Positions 1 to 9,014 of a stretch of DNA of 55,700 bases are shown piece by piece. This stretch comes from Hyalangium versicolor (GTDB lineage Bacteria > Myxococcota > Myxococcia > Myxococcales > Myxococcaceae): NCBI RefSeq assembly GCF_020103695.1, contig NZ_JAHXBF010000049.1:1-55700 (forward strand). Direction: 5' to 3'. Position numbers and translations under genes: made by a program. Under the pieces are notes generated by a model. It did not search any database, was not told the DNA's origin, and was given only the letters and a program-made list of their open reading frames with translations. Each line of letters starts with the position of its first letter. The stretch's first letter is position 1.

Positions 1-85
1 TAAGTCCGCTCTCAAGCGCTTGGTACTTCGCCGCGATGACTTCCTCCAGGTCCATGCCTACATTGATGGGCACGATCTCGGGCAC
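1..85 (-). CDS. Possible 5' end of an unidentified gene running off the left edge
   Basis: Read leftward from a GTG at 85 (alternatives: TTG at 91, ATG at 55), an open frame starts VPEIVPINVGMDLEEVIAAK and leaves the window without a stop. A stop lies just upstream of the TTG, so the frame begins here. No convincing ribosome binding site precedes any start. The composition looks protein-like, but 28 codons are too few to identify a family. It could equally be part of the mobile-element debris next to it. Confidence 0.22.
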   Translation of the reverse strand, partial: MPEIVPINVGMDLEEVIAAKYQALESGL

Positions 86-148
86 CCGCAAACTGAAACT
101 TTATTCCTGCGCGGCCCCTTAGACTTAGAGGGTGTTGAGGCAAGGCAT

Positions 149-280
149 TCAGGCAAGGTGGCCCAGCATCAGTTGGATCATCCCAAAGTAGACGAAGGCA
201 TGCTGTTTCAGAGCCCGTCGGATCATCTCCAGCGCCAGTTGGGGCTTGGTCTTGAAGGTGACTTCAGGCGGAATGCGCGC
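149..280 (-). pseudogene. Fragment of an IS701/IS4-like DDE transposase
   Basis: The minus strand encodes about 43 residues ending at a TGA, including the run FKTKPQLALEMIRRAL. This resembles the segment of IS701-type DDE transposases with the pattern TKPxLALEMIRRA that precedes a catalytic Asp. The catalytic DDE residues, both protein ends and inverted repeats are missing, so this is debris from a degraded insertion sequence. The rest of 86-403 shows no gene I can support; its last bases hold the promoter and ribosome binding site of the protease gene that follows. Confidence 0.5.
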
Positions 281-403
281 CTCCTTTCGGCGCTCAGGGC
301 TGTGGGCCCAGCTTGCCGAATACAAAAGCCTGACAGAACAGCGTTCCCTGCCAAGCCTGACGGCTGTATAGTGCGCCATTCCACACGTGACAAAGAAGGT
401 ACC

Positions 404-3211
404 GTGGCTCTTTCGCGTCCACTCCAACTCGTTGTGTCTGGCGCTCTGTTGCTGGGCGCCTGTCAGCCAGCGCTGCCCGAGGGCGAGCCCTCCCCGGATG
501 CGAACGAAGAGGGCATCCGACATCAGCGTGCCGCGGTGACCCAGCAGGTCGCCGGAGCGGATGCCGCGCTGGTGGCCTCAGCCGTTGTCGCGGAGGACGT
601 GAAAGCCGCGCTGGGTCGGTTGTCTGGCGTGGAGGTGCTGGCGGCAAACGCGGAGGGCGTCCCCCTGGGGCTGAAGGGTGCCCTGGGGCAGGTGGAGGGG
701 ACGCTTCGGGGGGCTTCCATCGCAGTCGCGAAGCAGGGCGCCCGCGGAGCCCTGGAGCTCATCGCTCCCGCTTTCCGCCTTCGCGCGAGCGACCTGGTGC
801 TCCAGAGCGTGCAACAGGACGAACTCGGGCAAACGCACCTGCGCTACGCGCAGACCAAGGACGGGCTGCCCGTGTTGGGGCAGGAGTTGCTGCTGCACGT
901 GGATGCGCGAGGGCAGCTCTTCGCGGCCAACGGCTCCGCCTGGGATGGTGAGCCCTCCCTCACCGCGAAGCTCCCGGCGTCGCGCGCGGCACAAGTTGCC
1001 CAGGAGCACGTCCAGGGCGCCCGGCTCATGAACCCGGCCGTGTCATCGCGTCTTGTCTACCTGCGCCCGCGAGGGGAGGGCGCACTGCGGCTGGCCTATG
1101 AGGTGGAAGTGTCGGTGGACCAGGACGGCGCCCCCGCTCGCGAGCGTGTCTTCGTGGACGCTGTCGACGGTGGGGTGCTGGATCAACTCTCGGACGTGAG
1201 GCACCTGCTCGACCGCCGTGTCTACTCCGCCAATAGTGGAACCTCGCTGCCCGGCACCCTCAAGCGCTCCGAGGGGGGAGCTGCCACGGGCGACAGCCAT
1301 GTGGACCTCACCTACGACAACCTGGGCCTGTTCCACAGTTGCTTCCAGACGCTCTTCGGTCGTGACTCCTATAACGGCGCGGGCGCAAGGCTGAACGCCA
1401 CGGTTCACTACGCCATCAGCTACTGCAATGCGTACTGGGATGGCACGCAGCTCGTGTTTGGCGACGGCGATGGTGTCTCCTGGGGTCCGCTCGGGCAGGA
1501 TCCGGACGTTGTCGTCCACGAGCTCACTCATGCGGTGACGGACTACACCTCGGGCCTGCTCTACACGGGGGAGTCGGGTTCGCTGAACGAGGGGCTCTCC
1601 GACATCTTCGCGGCAGTCTGCAATAGCTGGTCGCAAAGCTGGGTCATCAACGCCAATGTCTGGCGGATTGGCGAGACGAGCTGGACGCCACCCACCGCAG
1701 GAGATGCCCTGCGATACATGGATGATCCGGCGGTGGCCGCGGGGGATGACTACTACCCGCCGACGTCGCTGTATGGCGGCGCTGGCATCGTGAGCCTGGC
1801 CTTCAAGCTGCTCTCAACGGGAGGCACCCACCCGCGCCTCAAGAGCCTGGTGCGAGTCACCCCCGTGGGCGTCGAGGCGGCGGCGCGGATCTTCTATCGC
1901 GCCAACTCCGTGTACTTCACGGCGAGCACCAACTTCGCCGGGGCCAAGGTGGCCACCGGGTTGGCCGCGTCCGATCTCTATGGTGGGACCTCGGTCCAGG
2001 TCACCGCGGTGGATCAGGCGTGGCGCGCGGTGGGCGTGGGCCTTCCCGCGACGCCATGTGTGACGCAGCCGCTGCTGTCCGGCGCCGCCAGCAGCACCGT
2101 GACGGCGGCCTTCGCGGTCCCCGCGGGTGCCAGCCGACTCTCCGTCCGCATTCAGGGCGGCACCGGTGATGCCGACCTCTACGTGAAGCAGGGCTCCGCG
2201 CCGACGACCTCCCTGTACGACTGTCGGCCCTACGTGGCCGGCAACGAGGAGGGCTGTGTCTTCGCCAACCCGGCGGCGGGACAGTGGTACGTGATGCTGC
2301 GCGGATACGCGGCGTTCTCGAACGTCACCTTCGAGCTCTGCGTCGACGAGCAGGACTGCACCCTGGTCAAGAGCGAGGCGCGGTCCGGGCTCTCCGGTGC
2401 CCTCAACTCCACCTGGCGATGCACGATCCAGGTGCCCGCGGGAGCCACCAACCTCGCCTTCAACATGGCGGGAGGCACCGGCGATGCCGACCTCTTCGTG
2501 CGGCAGGGCCTCGCGCCGACAGCGAGCGCGTACAACTGCCGTCCGCGCGTTGCTGGCAACACGGAGTCCTGCCTGTTCCCCACGCCCACCGCTGGCACCT
2601 GGCATGTGATGGTCCAGGGCTATGCCGCCTACTCGGGTACCGCGCTCACGCCGTCCTTCACGTACGTGGCGGACACCTTCGCGCCGGATACGGGGTTCCT
2701 TCGCACTCCGGCGGCCGTGACCAACCTGCCGTATGCCTTCTTCGGGTTCACCTCGACGGATACGGTGCTCCTCTTCCAGTGCCAGCTCGACGGGGCGGGC
2801 AGCTTCCGCCCGTGCGCCCCGGATTCCTACTTCCTGCCGGTCTCGGATGGGCTCCACCAGCTCCGGGTGAGGGCAATGGATGCCGCAGGCAACGTGGATG
2901 CGAGCCCCGCCACGTATTCATGGACGGTGGACACGCTGGTCCCCAACACCACGCTGCTCTACGGGCCGTTCTCGCCCACCACCGTCACGAGCGCCACCTT
3001 CGGCTTCTCCGCAAGCGAGGCCGGCGCCACGTTCGAGTGCAGCCTCGACAGCGCGGCCTTCACGGCCTGCGTGTCACCGGTGAACTACACGGCGCTGAGC
3101 GTCGCCACGCACACGTTCCGTGTCCGAGCGCGTGACGCCGCGAACAACATCGACGCGACGCCCGCCACGTACTCGTGGCAGATCGTTCCGGAGCCGCTGA
3201 AGAAGCCCTGA
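404..3211 (+). CDS. Secreted M4 (thermolysin-family) zinc metalloprotease with PPC and Ig-like tail
   Basis: This is a 935-residue exported protease. The GTG at 404 is preferred because AAGAAGG precedes it and it begins a lipoprotein-like signal with lipobox LLGAC; the longer upstream frame has no protein-like content. Residues ~20-265 look like the FTP/PepSY propeptide that acts as chaperone and inhibitor. The catalytic domain spans ~270-545 with H372-E-L-T-H376 and the third zinc ligand E396 in NEGLSD, the canonical M4 arrangement. Two pre-peptidase C-terminal domains follow (~551-645 and ~651-752, each with GGTGDADL), then two ~85-residue Ig-like repeats, each closing with a DAAxNxDAxPATYSW motif. 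The tail domains are usually removed after secretion. A role in predation or nutrient release is inferred. Confidence 0.93.
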   Translation: MALSRPLQLVVSGALLLGACQPALPEGEPSPDANEEGIRHQRAAVTQQVAGADAALVASAVVAEDVKAALGRLSGVEVLAANAEGVPLGLKGALGQVEGTLRGASIAVAKQGARGALELIAPAFRLRASDLVLQSVQQDELGQTHLRYAQTKDGLPVLGQELLLHVDARGQLFAANGSAWDGEPSLTAKLPASRAAQVAQEHVQGARLMNPAVSSRLVYLRPRGEGALRLAYEVEVSVDQDGAPARERVFVDAVDGGVLDQLSDVRHLLDRRVYSANSGTSLPGTLKRSEGGAATGDSHVDLTYDNLGLFHSCFQTLFGRDSYNGAGARLNATVHYAISYCNAYWDGTQLVFGDGDGVSWGPLGQDPDVVVHELTHAVTDYTSGLLYTGESGSLNEGLSDIFAAVCNSWSQSWVINANVWRIGETSWTPPTAGDALRYMDDPAVAAGDDYYPPTSLYGGAGIVSLAFKLLSTGGTHPRLKSLVRVTPVGVEAAARIFYRANSVYFTASTNFAGAKVATGLAASDLYGGTSVQVTAVDQAWRAVGVGLPATPCVTQPLLSGAASSTVTAAFAVPAGASRLSVRIQGGTGDADLYVKQGSAPTTSLYDCRPYVAGNEEGCVFANPAAGQWYVMLRGYAAFSNVTFELCVDEQDCTLVKSEARSGLSGALNSTWRCTIQVPAGATNLAFNMAGGTGDADLFVRQGLAPTASAYNCRPRVAGNTESCLFPTPTAGTWHVMVQGYAAYSGTALTPSFTYVADTFAPDTGFLRTPAAVTNLPYAFFGFTSTDTVLLFQCQLDGAGSFRPCAPDSYFLPVSDGLHQLRVRAMDAAGNVDASPATYSWTVDTLVPNTTLLYGPFSPTTVTSATFGFSASEAGATFECSLDSAAFTACVSPVNYTALSVATHTFRVRARDAANNIDATPATYSWQIVPEPLKKP

Positions 3212-3279
3212 ACCCCTGGCTGCGACGGAGCGATTTCCCTCCGGAGCCTTGCCATCTCGTTATAAGGAAGGATCACCGC

Positions 3280-4338
3280 ATGAGCCGCTCTCCCTGGCAC
3301 GCCCTGCTGTTCACCGCGCTCACCCTGGCTGGCTGCGCCACGCCATCGCCTCGACAGGCCGATAACAGTTCCGGCGCGACCCAGGTCTTCGCCGCCTGTG
3401 AGACGCAGCATGAAATCACCGCGCCCAACCCGAAGTACCCCTGGACCCCCAAGGCCATCCGGCTCACCTCCCAGAAGCTTGCTCCGGGGGTCTTCGCCGT
3501 CTACGACTCCGAGGCGGAGGCACACGAGGCCGCGGGGATCCCGGCCGCGACCAGCGGCGGCTTCGTCATCGGTGACGAGGGTGTCCTCCTCGTCGAGAGC
3601 ATGATCAACCGGCAGCTCTTCTGCCAGTTCATCCGTCTGGTCCGCCAGGAGACCGACAAGCCCATCCGGTACGTCGTCAACACCAGCCACCATGGCGATC
3701 ACAGCTACGGCAACTTCTTCCTTCCGCAGGGCGTTCACGTCGTCCAGCACGAGCGCACGGCGGCCTTCATCGCCCATCATTTCGCGGAGGACGTCGCTTT
3801 CATGACGGGGGCCTTCGGTGCTGACCAGGGGTTCGATGAGATCCGGCCGGTCGCAGCGGACATCCTCGTCAAGGACAGCGGCTGGTCGGTGGACCTGGGG
3901 AACGTCACCGTGGAGGCTCGCTACCAGGGCTTCGGCCAGACGGAGGGAGACCTCTTCGTCTGGGTGCCAAGCGCCAAGGTGCTCTGGACGGGCAATCCGC
4001 TCATCGCCCAGCCGCCCGCCATCCCGTGGCTGTTGGACGGTCATGCCCACGAGGTCCGCCAGACGCTCGCCGCTGTCCAGGCTTCGCTTCCCAGTGACGC
4101 CATCGTGGTGCCGGGGCACGGCCGCCCCTCCAATCCCCAGCTGTTTGATTTCTCCATCCGCTACCTGGACGCCCTGCAGAGCCAGGTCCGCGTCGCCGTG
4201 GACCACCACCGCTCCTTGGAGCAGACCGTTTCAGATGTCTCGCTGAAGGACTTCCAGGGCTATGCCTTGTGGGGTTGGATCCACACCCAGGTCAACGTCC
4301 CGAAGACGTATGCCGAGGCCTCACGGCCCTCGCCCTGA
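3280..4338 (+). CDS. Metallo-beta-lactamase-fold lipoprotein
   Basis: The product is 352 residues. The ATG at 3280 follows AAGGA and starts a lipoprotein signal ending in LAGC, so the mature protein is predicted to sit in the periplasm or outer membrane. The MBL fold is shown by NTSHHGDHSYGN (~134-145) and a later VPGHGRPS. In the usual HxHxDH motif the first His is replaced by Ser (S136-H-H-G-D-H141), so one zinc ligand is missing or substituted. Close relatives include SoxH/quinoprotein-relay-like hydrolases and class B beta-lactamase-like proteins; the substrate cannot be told from sequence. It starts 68 bp after the protease gene on the same strand and could be co-transcribed. Confidence 0.85.
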   Translation: MSRSPWHALLFTALTLAGCATPSPRQADNSSGATQVFAACETQHEITAPNPKYPWTPKAIRLTSQKLAPGVFAVYDSEAEAHEAAGIPAATSGGFVIGDEGVLLVESMINRQLFCQFIRLVRQETDKPIRYVVNTSHHGDHSYGNFFLPQGVHVVQHERTAAFIAHHFAEDVAFMTGAFGADQGFDEIRPVAADILVKDSGWSVDLGNVTVEARYQGFGQTEGDLFVWVPSAKVLWTGNPLIAQPPAIPWLLDGHAHEVRQTLAAVQASLPSDAIVVPGHGRPSNPQLFDFSIRYLDALQSQVRVAVDHHRSLEQTVSDVSLKDFQGYALWGWIHTQVNVPKTYAEASRPSP

Positions 4339-4407
4339 CGGAGCCGCTCCTCCCTTGTCGATGGGATGATCAGCGCATGAGCGGTTTCCTGGCTCAGCGT
4401 AGAATCC

Positions 4408-5505
4408 TCAGGCGGCCAGGGAGTGCTCCGGCGCCTCACCGAGCCTTGCGAGCGCGTCCGCGAGCGTCTCGGCGATGCACTGCCGCCAGAGTGTAGGACC
4501 CGCAATGCCCCAGGCTGCGAGCTCGTCATGCTCGACGGCAGCCTGGGCGGATGCCACGTCCACCCGCGAGAGCGCGCGCCGCAGCTCCGCGTCGATGGCT
4601 GTCCCGGCGACCTCACGGCACCAGGAGATGATTTCCCAGCCATGGGCCGCATGTCGTGCCTCGTCCACCGCGATGATGTCCAGCACGGCACGGATCTCCG
4701 CAGGCCCCTCGCTTCGCGAGGAGAGGACACCGGCGACGCGAGCCGAGGCGGCCTCCAGCAGACAGGACTCGACCATGCACTCCGCTGCCAGCGATGCAAC
4801 GTCGAGCCGCCTGTCCCGCGTCAGCACCGCGGCAGGGAATGGGGCCGGCCCCTGGGCCTGGCCATCCATGGCGGTGGCGAGCCCGTAGCACAGCCGTGCA
4901 TGCCGGATCTCATCCAGCGCATCCCAATGGGCCTTCTCGATCAGATGGGCAGGCGCGCCCAGGGCGAGCAGCTCGTTGGAGAGGTGCGCGAAGGCCGCCA
5001 CCGAGGCCGCCTCCATCCCCGCTTGAGCGCGCCACGCGGCGGCGACGCCGGGCGGGACGTCGAGGCGGGTGCGGAGATCCTCCACCCAGCCCATGTCACT
5101 TCCAGGAGGAGGGAGCTGGGCCCGGCCCCCTCGACGCAGAGCCCTCCCGTGAGCCATGTGGAAATTGACCGTCGCAATCCCCAGGAAGAATGACACGACA
5201 GGGGACAGGAGCCCCAGGGCCAACGCCCACCACGACATTCCGCGGCCCTCGATACGCTCCCCGTTCCTGGGGCGCAAGCGGATGGCGTTGATGAGTCCCA
5301 GCAGCGCCCCCAGGAGCGAGAAGACGCAGGCCCCGATCCAGATGGACCCGGCTGCTCTCGAGTCCGGATCGAGAGTGCCCGAGACACAGAGGCCCCAGCT
5401 CGCGAGGGGAAGGGTCGTGAGGACGAGCGCGAAGCTGGCCAGGAAGGAGTGGCGGGTGGGAGGTGTGCTGTCAGGCGTCGGTGATGGCTGGGAAGGAACG
5501 GACAT
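4408..5505 (-). CDS. Membrane protein with C-terminal ferritin-like di-iron domain
   Basis: The product is about 365 residues from the ATG at 5505, which follows a GGGTGG stretch; GTG 5529 and ATG 5514 are alternative starts. The N-terminal third has three hydrophobic segments resembling DUF4190-type small membrane proteins. The rest is helical and carries two metal-binding pairs typical of ferritin-like domains: a Glu in GMEAASVAAF with DEIRHA, and a Glu in ECMVES with DEARHA. These are the ExxH-type ligands of a four-helix di-iron site. Ferritin-like domains store iron, hydroxylate or detoxify; which applies here is unknown. It converges on the MBL gene, with 69 bp between stops. Confidence 0.75.
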   Translation of the reverse strand: MSVPSQPSPTPDSTPPTRHSFLASFALVLTTLPLASWGLCVSGTLDPDSRAAGSIWIGACVFSLLGALLGLINAIRLRPRNGERIEGRGMSWWALALGLLSPVVSFFLGIATVNFHMAHGRALRRGGRAQLPPPGSDMGWVEDLRTRLDVPPGVAAAWRAQAGMEAASVAAFAHLSNELLALGAPAHLIEKAHWDALDEIRHARLCYGLATAMDGQAQGPAPFPAAVLTRDRRLDVASLAAECMVESCLLEAASARVAGVLSSRSEGPAEIRAVLDIIAVDEARHAAHGWEIISWCREVAGTAIDAELRRALSRVDVASAQAAVEHDELAAWGIAGPTLWRQCIAETLADALARLGEAPEHSLAA

Positions 5506-5674
5506 GCCACCCATTCTGGACGAATCCACGATCGGTTCACAGGCACGAAAGGCCTGTTCACTGCACCGGTGGATCCACTCACGGAATCTCTCCGGTGCGT
5601 ACGGGTGCCGCGCTTTACCGTGGTGTGAGGGCGTTTTCCAAACTCACGCCCCGCGTTCACTCCAGGAGGCCCAC

Positions 5675-6493
5675 TTGTTGCGAAGAGTCCATGGACCCGC
5701 AGTTCTTTTGCTGGTGCTCATGTTTTCGGGCTGCGGGTTGGAAGCACAGGCGCCTGAACTGGCTGGCGAGCCCGTACGAGCCGAGGTGGAGACGCCTCTG
5801 CCTCTCTATGAGTTCACCTGGTCCCAAAACAATATCCCAACGTATATGGGAGCCTCCGCGAATCAGTTCTGTGCCTTGAACCGCATGACGGGACGTTTTC
5901 AAGGAGGAGGTGAGTACATCCACGCATCCATCTCTAAAGGGTCCTGGTTCCTTGGTGGCGGTTCTTTGCAGGAGGGGGTGGGCGCTTCGGCCAGGTGCTC
6001 GCGCGTGGCTGACAGCCAATATTCAGACGAGTACGTTTGGGATGAGACCAAGAGCACCCCGACCCCCATGGCCTTCTCCTCCGGAAGCGCGTGCGTCTTG
6101 ACGTTCATCAGCGGGAACTTCGATGGCGCTGACGCTTGGGTGCGGGCGTATGTGGCTTCCGGCCGCTGGTGGCTCGAGGGCTCAAGGGCAAACAAGCAGC
6201 TCGAAGTCAGAGCTCGTTGCATCAATAACCTCTCCTTCATGACCACCGAGTATTCCTGGAACCAGAACGACGGTCAGCCAATCCTCTTGGGTTCGTTCGT
6301 CGGACTCTCCTGTGGGTTCACCTTCATGCAAGGGAACTTCAAGGGTGGCGGCGAGAGCGTCCAGATCTACCCCGCCGGGGTGGACTGGTATCTGGGAGGG
6401 GATTCCCAGCAAAATGACGTGGCGGCGAAAGCGCGGTGTTTTCCCGTGCCATGGAGCCTCTCCGCCAGCGCCAGCCTCCCGCAGGGCGGATGA
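5675..6493 (+). CDS. Lipoprotein built of three tandem ~65-residue modules
   Basis: The product is 272 residues with a TTG start at 5675, chosen because AGGAGG sits just upstream and it begins a signal peptide with lipobox FSGC. Three homologous modules follow. Each has an aromatic start (YEFTWSQNN, YVWDETKST, YSWNQNDGQ), a central Cys in (F/A/S)C, a GxFxGxxxxV core, a W(F/W/Y)LxG motif and a closing ARC. Two conserved Cys per module probably form a disulfide. I do not recognise a named family; the repeat of about 20 kDa suggests a small beta-rich surface-binding domain. It stands alone, followed by 187 bp without a gene. Confidence 0.8.
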   Translation: MLRRVHGPAVLLLVLMFSGCGLEAQAPELAGEPVRAEVETPLPLYEFTWSQNNIPTYMGASANQFCALNRMTGRFQGGGEYIHASISKGSWFLGGGSLQEGVGASARCSRVADSQYSDEYVWDETKSTPTPMAFSSGSACVLTFISGNFDGADAWVRAYVASGRWWLEGSRANKQLEVRARCINNLSFMTTEYSWNQNDGQPILLGSFVGLSCGFTFMQGNFKGGGESVQIYPAGVDWYLGGDSQQNDVAAKARCFPVPWSLSASASLPQGG

Positions 6494-6680
6494 ATCCGGC
6501 CCTGCCACTGCTTGGGGGGAGTATTGGGGACCTGATGCAGCCGATGGATTGAGGCCTTATTCCTGGCGCGGCGAGGCACAGCGGAGGCTTCCTCCGCCGC
6601 CTGCCCTATCGCTGGCTTTCGGATGGAGCGTGCGCATCGTGCCGGAGCGGTACCGCTCGAATCCGAGGAGGAGTCACAGC

Positions 6681-7655
6681 ATGGCATCGTCTATTCCCGA
6701 CAAGATGAAGGCCGCGGCGCTCGACCGCTTTGGTGGCCCAGAGGTGCTAGGCGTCAAGACCGTGTCCGTTCCCACATGTGGCGACGACGAAATCCTCATT
6801 CACGTCAAGGCAGCGGGAATCGGAGTCTGGGACCACATGGAGCGCGAAGGCGCGATGCAGGAGATGATCCCCGGCGGGCCGCGCTTCCCCTATGTGCCTG
6901 GCGCCGATGGGGCGGGTGAAGTCGTCGCGGTGGGCAAGAACGTGAAGGACCATAAGGTGGGCGACGCCGTCTATGGCACAGCGTTCATGAGCCCCAAGGG
7001 AGGCTTCTACGCGGAGTTTGTCGCTGTGAAGGCGGAGCAGGCGGTGAAGGTGCCCAAGGGGATGAAGGTAGAGGAGGCGGCTGCGCTCGCGGCGGATGGG
7101 GTCACGGCCATCCAGGGGCTGGAGGACCACCTTCAGCTCAAGCCCGGGCAGAAGTTGCTGCTCTTCGGCGCGAGCGGAGGCCTTGGGCACCTGGCGCTGC
7201 AGCTGGCCAAACGGATTGGGGCGAAGGTGCTGGCGGTCGCCTCCGGAGCGGACGGAGTGGAACTGGTGAAGCGGCTGGGGGCGGACGCGGCTTTGGACGG
7301 CAAACAGGGGGACGTGGAGAAGGCCTGCCGAGACTTCGCGCCGGAGGGCTTCGACGCTGCGCTGGTGCTGGCGAATGGTGATGCCGCCGAGCCCCTGCTC
7401 AAGAACGTCCGCAAGGGAGGACGCATCGCGTACCCGAACGGAGTGGAGCCCGCGCCGAAGGGCCCTGAAGGAGTCCAGACGAAGGCCTACGACGGTCTCC
7501 CGGACGCAAAGGCGTTGAAGCGCATCAACGAATTGATCGAATCCGGTGAATTCCACATGGAGATTGGCCGCAGCTACGCACTGGAAGAGGCGGCAAGGGC
7601 GCAGCAGGAGGTGCTCAAGCACCACCTGGGCAAGTTCGTGCTGCGCATCAACTGA
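6681..7655 (+). CDS. NADPH:quinone oxidoreductase / zinc-type alcohol dehydrogenase family (MDR)
   Basis: The product is 324 residues. The ATG at 6681 follows GAGGAGGAG. The N-terminal GroES-like domain begins MKAAALDRFGGPEVL and contains the substrate-side motif VPGADGAGEVVAVG (~70-85). The Rossmann domain has LLLFGASGGLGHLALQLAKR. No Cys-rich structural zinc loop is visible, so it belongs to the zinc-independent quinone oxidoreductase/QOR-like branch of the medium-chain dehydrogenases. Expected role: cytosolic NADPH-dependent reduction of quinones or alpha,beta-unsaturated carbonyls. It converges on the deacetylase-like gene with 16 bp between. Confidence 0.9.
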   Translation: MASSIPDKMKAAALDRFGGPEVLGVKTVSVPTCGDDEILIHVKAAGIGVWDHMEREGAMQEMIPGGPRFPYVPGADGAGEVVAVGKNVKDHKVGDAVYGTAFMSPKGGFYAEFVAVKAEQAVKVPKGMKVEEAAALAADGVTAIQGLEDHLQLKPGQKLLLFGASGGLGHLALQLAKRIGAKVLAVASGADGVELVKRLGADAALDGKQGDVEKACRDFAPEGFDAALVLANGDAAEPLLKNVRKGGRIAYPNGVEPAPKGPEGVQTKAYDGLPDAKALKRINELIESGEFHMEIGRSYALEEAARAQQEVLKHHLGKFVLRIN

Positions 7656-7671
7656 CCCCTGTCATGCCATC

Positions 7672-8865
7672 CTAGGGGCACTCCATCGCAGTGGGGCTGC
7701 GCATCCAGTCGAGGAGCTCCTTGTAGGAGCGAACCCGGACCTCCGGCTTGCTGAGCGCGTAGTCGAGGAACTCCTCGACTGCGGCTCGGCGCTCGGCGTT
7801 GGTGATTCTGGGCGCATACGTGAACTCGGGCGAGTAGTAGTCCGAGTGCAAGGTGATGAGGAAGGGCGCGCGGTTGCCCCGGAGCCTTTGATCCAGCGTG
7901 TATTTGAGCGTCGACAGGAACTCCGCCTTGTTCATCTGGAACAGGGTGTGGGTGAGCAGGTTGAAGTCGAAGCCCGTGATCTTTCCGCTCGCTTCGTCGA
8001 ACCAGTTCACGCGGTACTTGAGCGCCGCCCGGATCTCCGGCGGGGTGATGACGGTGTAGACCGGCAGTTCCCAGAGGCCCGCATGCCGGGTGATGGGGGA
8101 CTTCGTGTCCTGGGAGCCCCGCTCCGCCAGGAACGCGTCCCCCGGAGAGCCGTTATCCAGCGTGTAGGGCCAGTTGAAGTCGGTCCCATCCTGGTCGTCC
8201 TGGAAGCCTTCCTCCAGGCTGGCGTCGTACCAAACCCCGTGGGCCTTCAGGACGGGCATGAGCAGATCGTTCGTCGCGAGCGACGGCGTGCGCCAGCCGA
8301 TCAGCTGCTCTCTCGGCAGCCCCGGGCCGCTCTTCAGCGACGTGTCCCAAGGCTGCTCGTTCGCGTCGTAGTCCTTCGTGAGCGCGTCAATGGTGCCGGT
8401 GAGCTCTTCGGTCCAGCGGCTCGTATCCGAGCTCTTGTTCGTCTCGTGGGTCACGCTGTGGAGCGCCACCTCGTGGCCCGCGGTGAGGGCCTTGCGCCAG
8501 ACCGTCTTGAGCGCCCTCGGATCGGTGATGGCGGCCCCGGCGATGAACTTCGTGGTCATGAAGAACGTCATGTTGATGGGAGTCCCATCCGCGTTCTTCC
8601 GCGCCGCGGCCATCGCGAGCGCCCACTCCATGCCATCCACGCGGCTGTTGTCGTCCCAGCTGATGCCCACGAACTGCGGCACCTGGCTGGGCAGGAGCCC
8701 TCGTGGCGGGTTGGCGGAAGGTGCCACGTTGTCGGTGAAGGCATAGCCCGAGGTGGGAGGGGCGAGCGTGTTCTCGCACGGGGAGCCGCTGCTGCAGGCC
8801 AGGAGCAGGGCGGGAACCAGGAGGGACAGGGCAAGCGTGTACGGCGCTCCAGGGATGGGGGGCAT
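7672..8865 (-). CDS. Polysaccharide-deacetylase-like (NodB-fold) lipoprotein
   Basis: The product is 397 residues from the ATG at 8865. A lipoprotein signal ends LLLACSSG. Motifs fit a divergent NodB carbohydrate esterase (CE4): ISWDD with D71 and D72, the metal motif H136-S-V-T-H140, and GWRTPSL, which matches motif 3 (RxPxL). A further HSDYY lies near the C-terminus. CE4 enzymes remove N-acetyl groups from chitin, peptidoglycan or exopolysaccharide; the lipid anchor implies action in the periplasm or at the surface. Relatives in fungi and bacteria are often annotated chitin deacetylase-like. Substrate is not determinable here. Confidence 0.8.
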   Translation of the reverse strand: MPPIPGAPYTLALSLLVPALLLACSSGSPCENTLAPPTSGYAFTDNVAPSANPPRGLLPSQVPQFVGISWDDNSRVDGMEWALAMAAARKNADGTPINMTFFMTTKFIAGAAITDPRALKTVWRKALTAGHEVALHSVTHETNKSSDTSRWTEELTGTIDALTKDYDANEQPWDTSLKSGPGLPREQLIGWRTPSLATNDLLMPVLKAHGVWYDASLEEGFQDDQDGTDFNWPYTLDNGSPGDAFLAERGSQDTKSPITRHAGLWELPVYTVITPPEIRAALKYRVNWFDEASGKITGFDFNLLTHTLFQMNKAEFLSTLKYTLDQRLRGNRAPFLITLHSDYYSPEFTYAPRITNAERRAAVEEFLDYALSKPEVRVRSYKELLDWMRSPTAMECP

Positions 8866-9014
8866 GGGACACGGTCCTTGGGGTAGGCGGCGGGCCCACG
8901 CTGTTCGCGGGCGCAGCGGCAGGTGAGCCGTCATCGATGCATCGAGTGTATATGATGCCTCTCTGCTCGACCTCTCCAGGGTCCAAGCCATCTTGGCGGA
9001 GCGGAGGCAAGGCA

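Noticed and set aside
20..403. N-terminal extension of the metalloprotease
   Set aside because: The upstream frame lacks protein-like features and overlaps transposase debris; the GTG at 404 has a ribosome binding site and opens a proper signal peptide.
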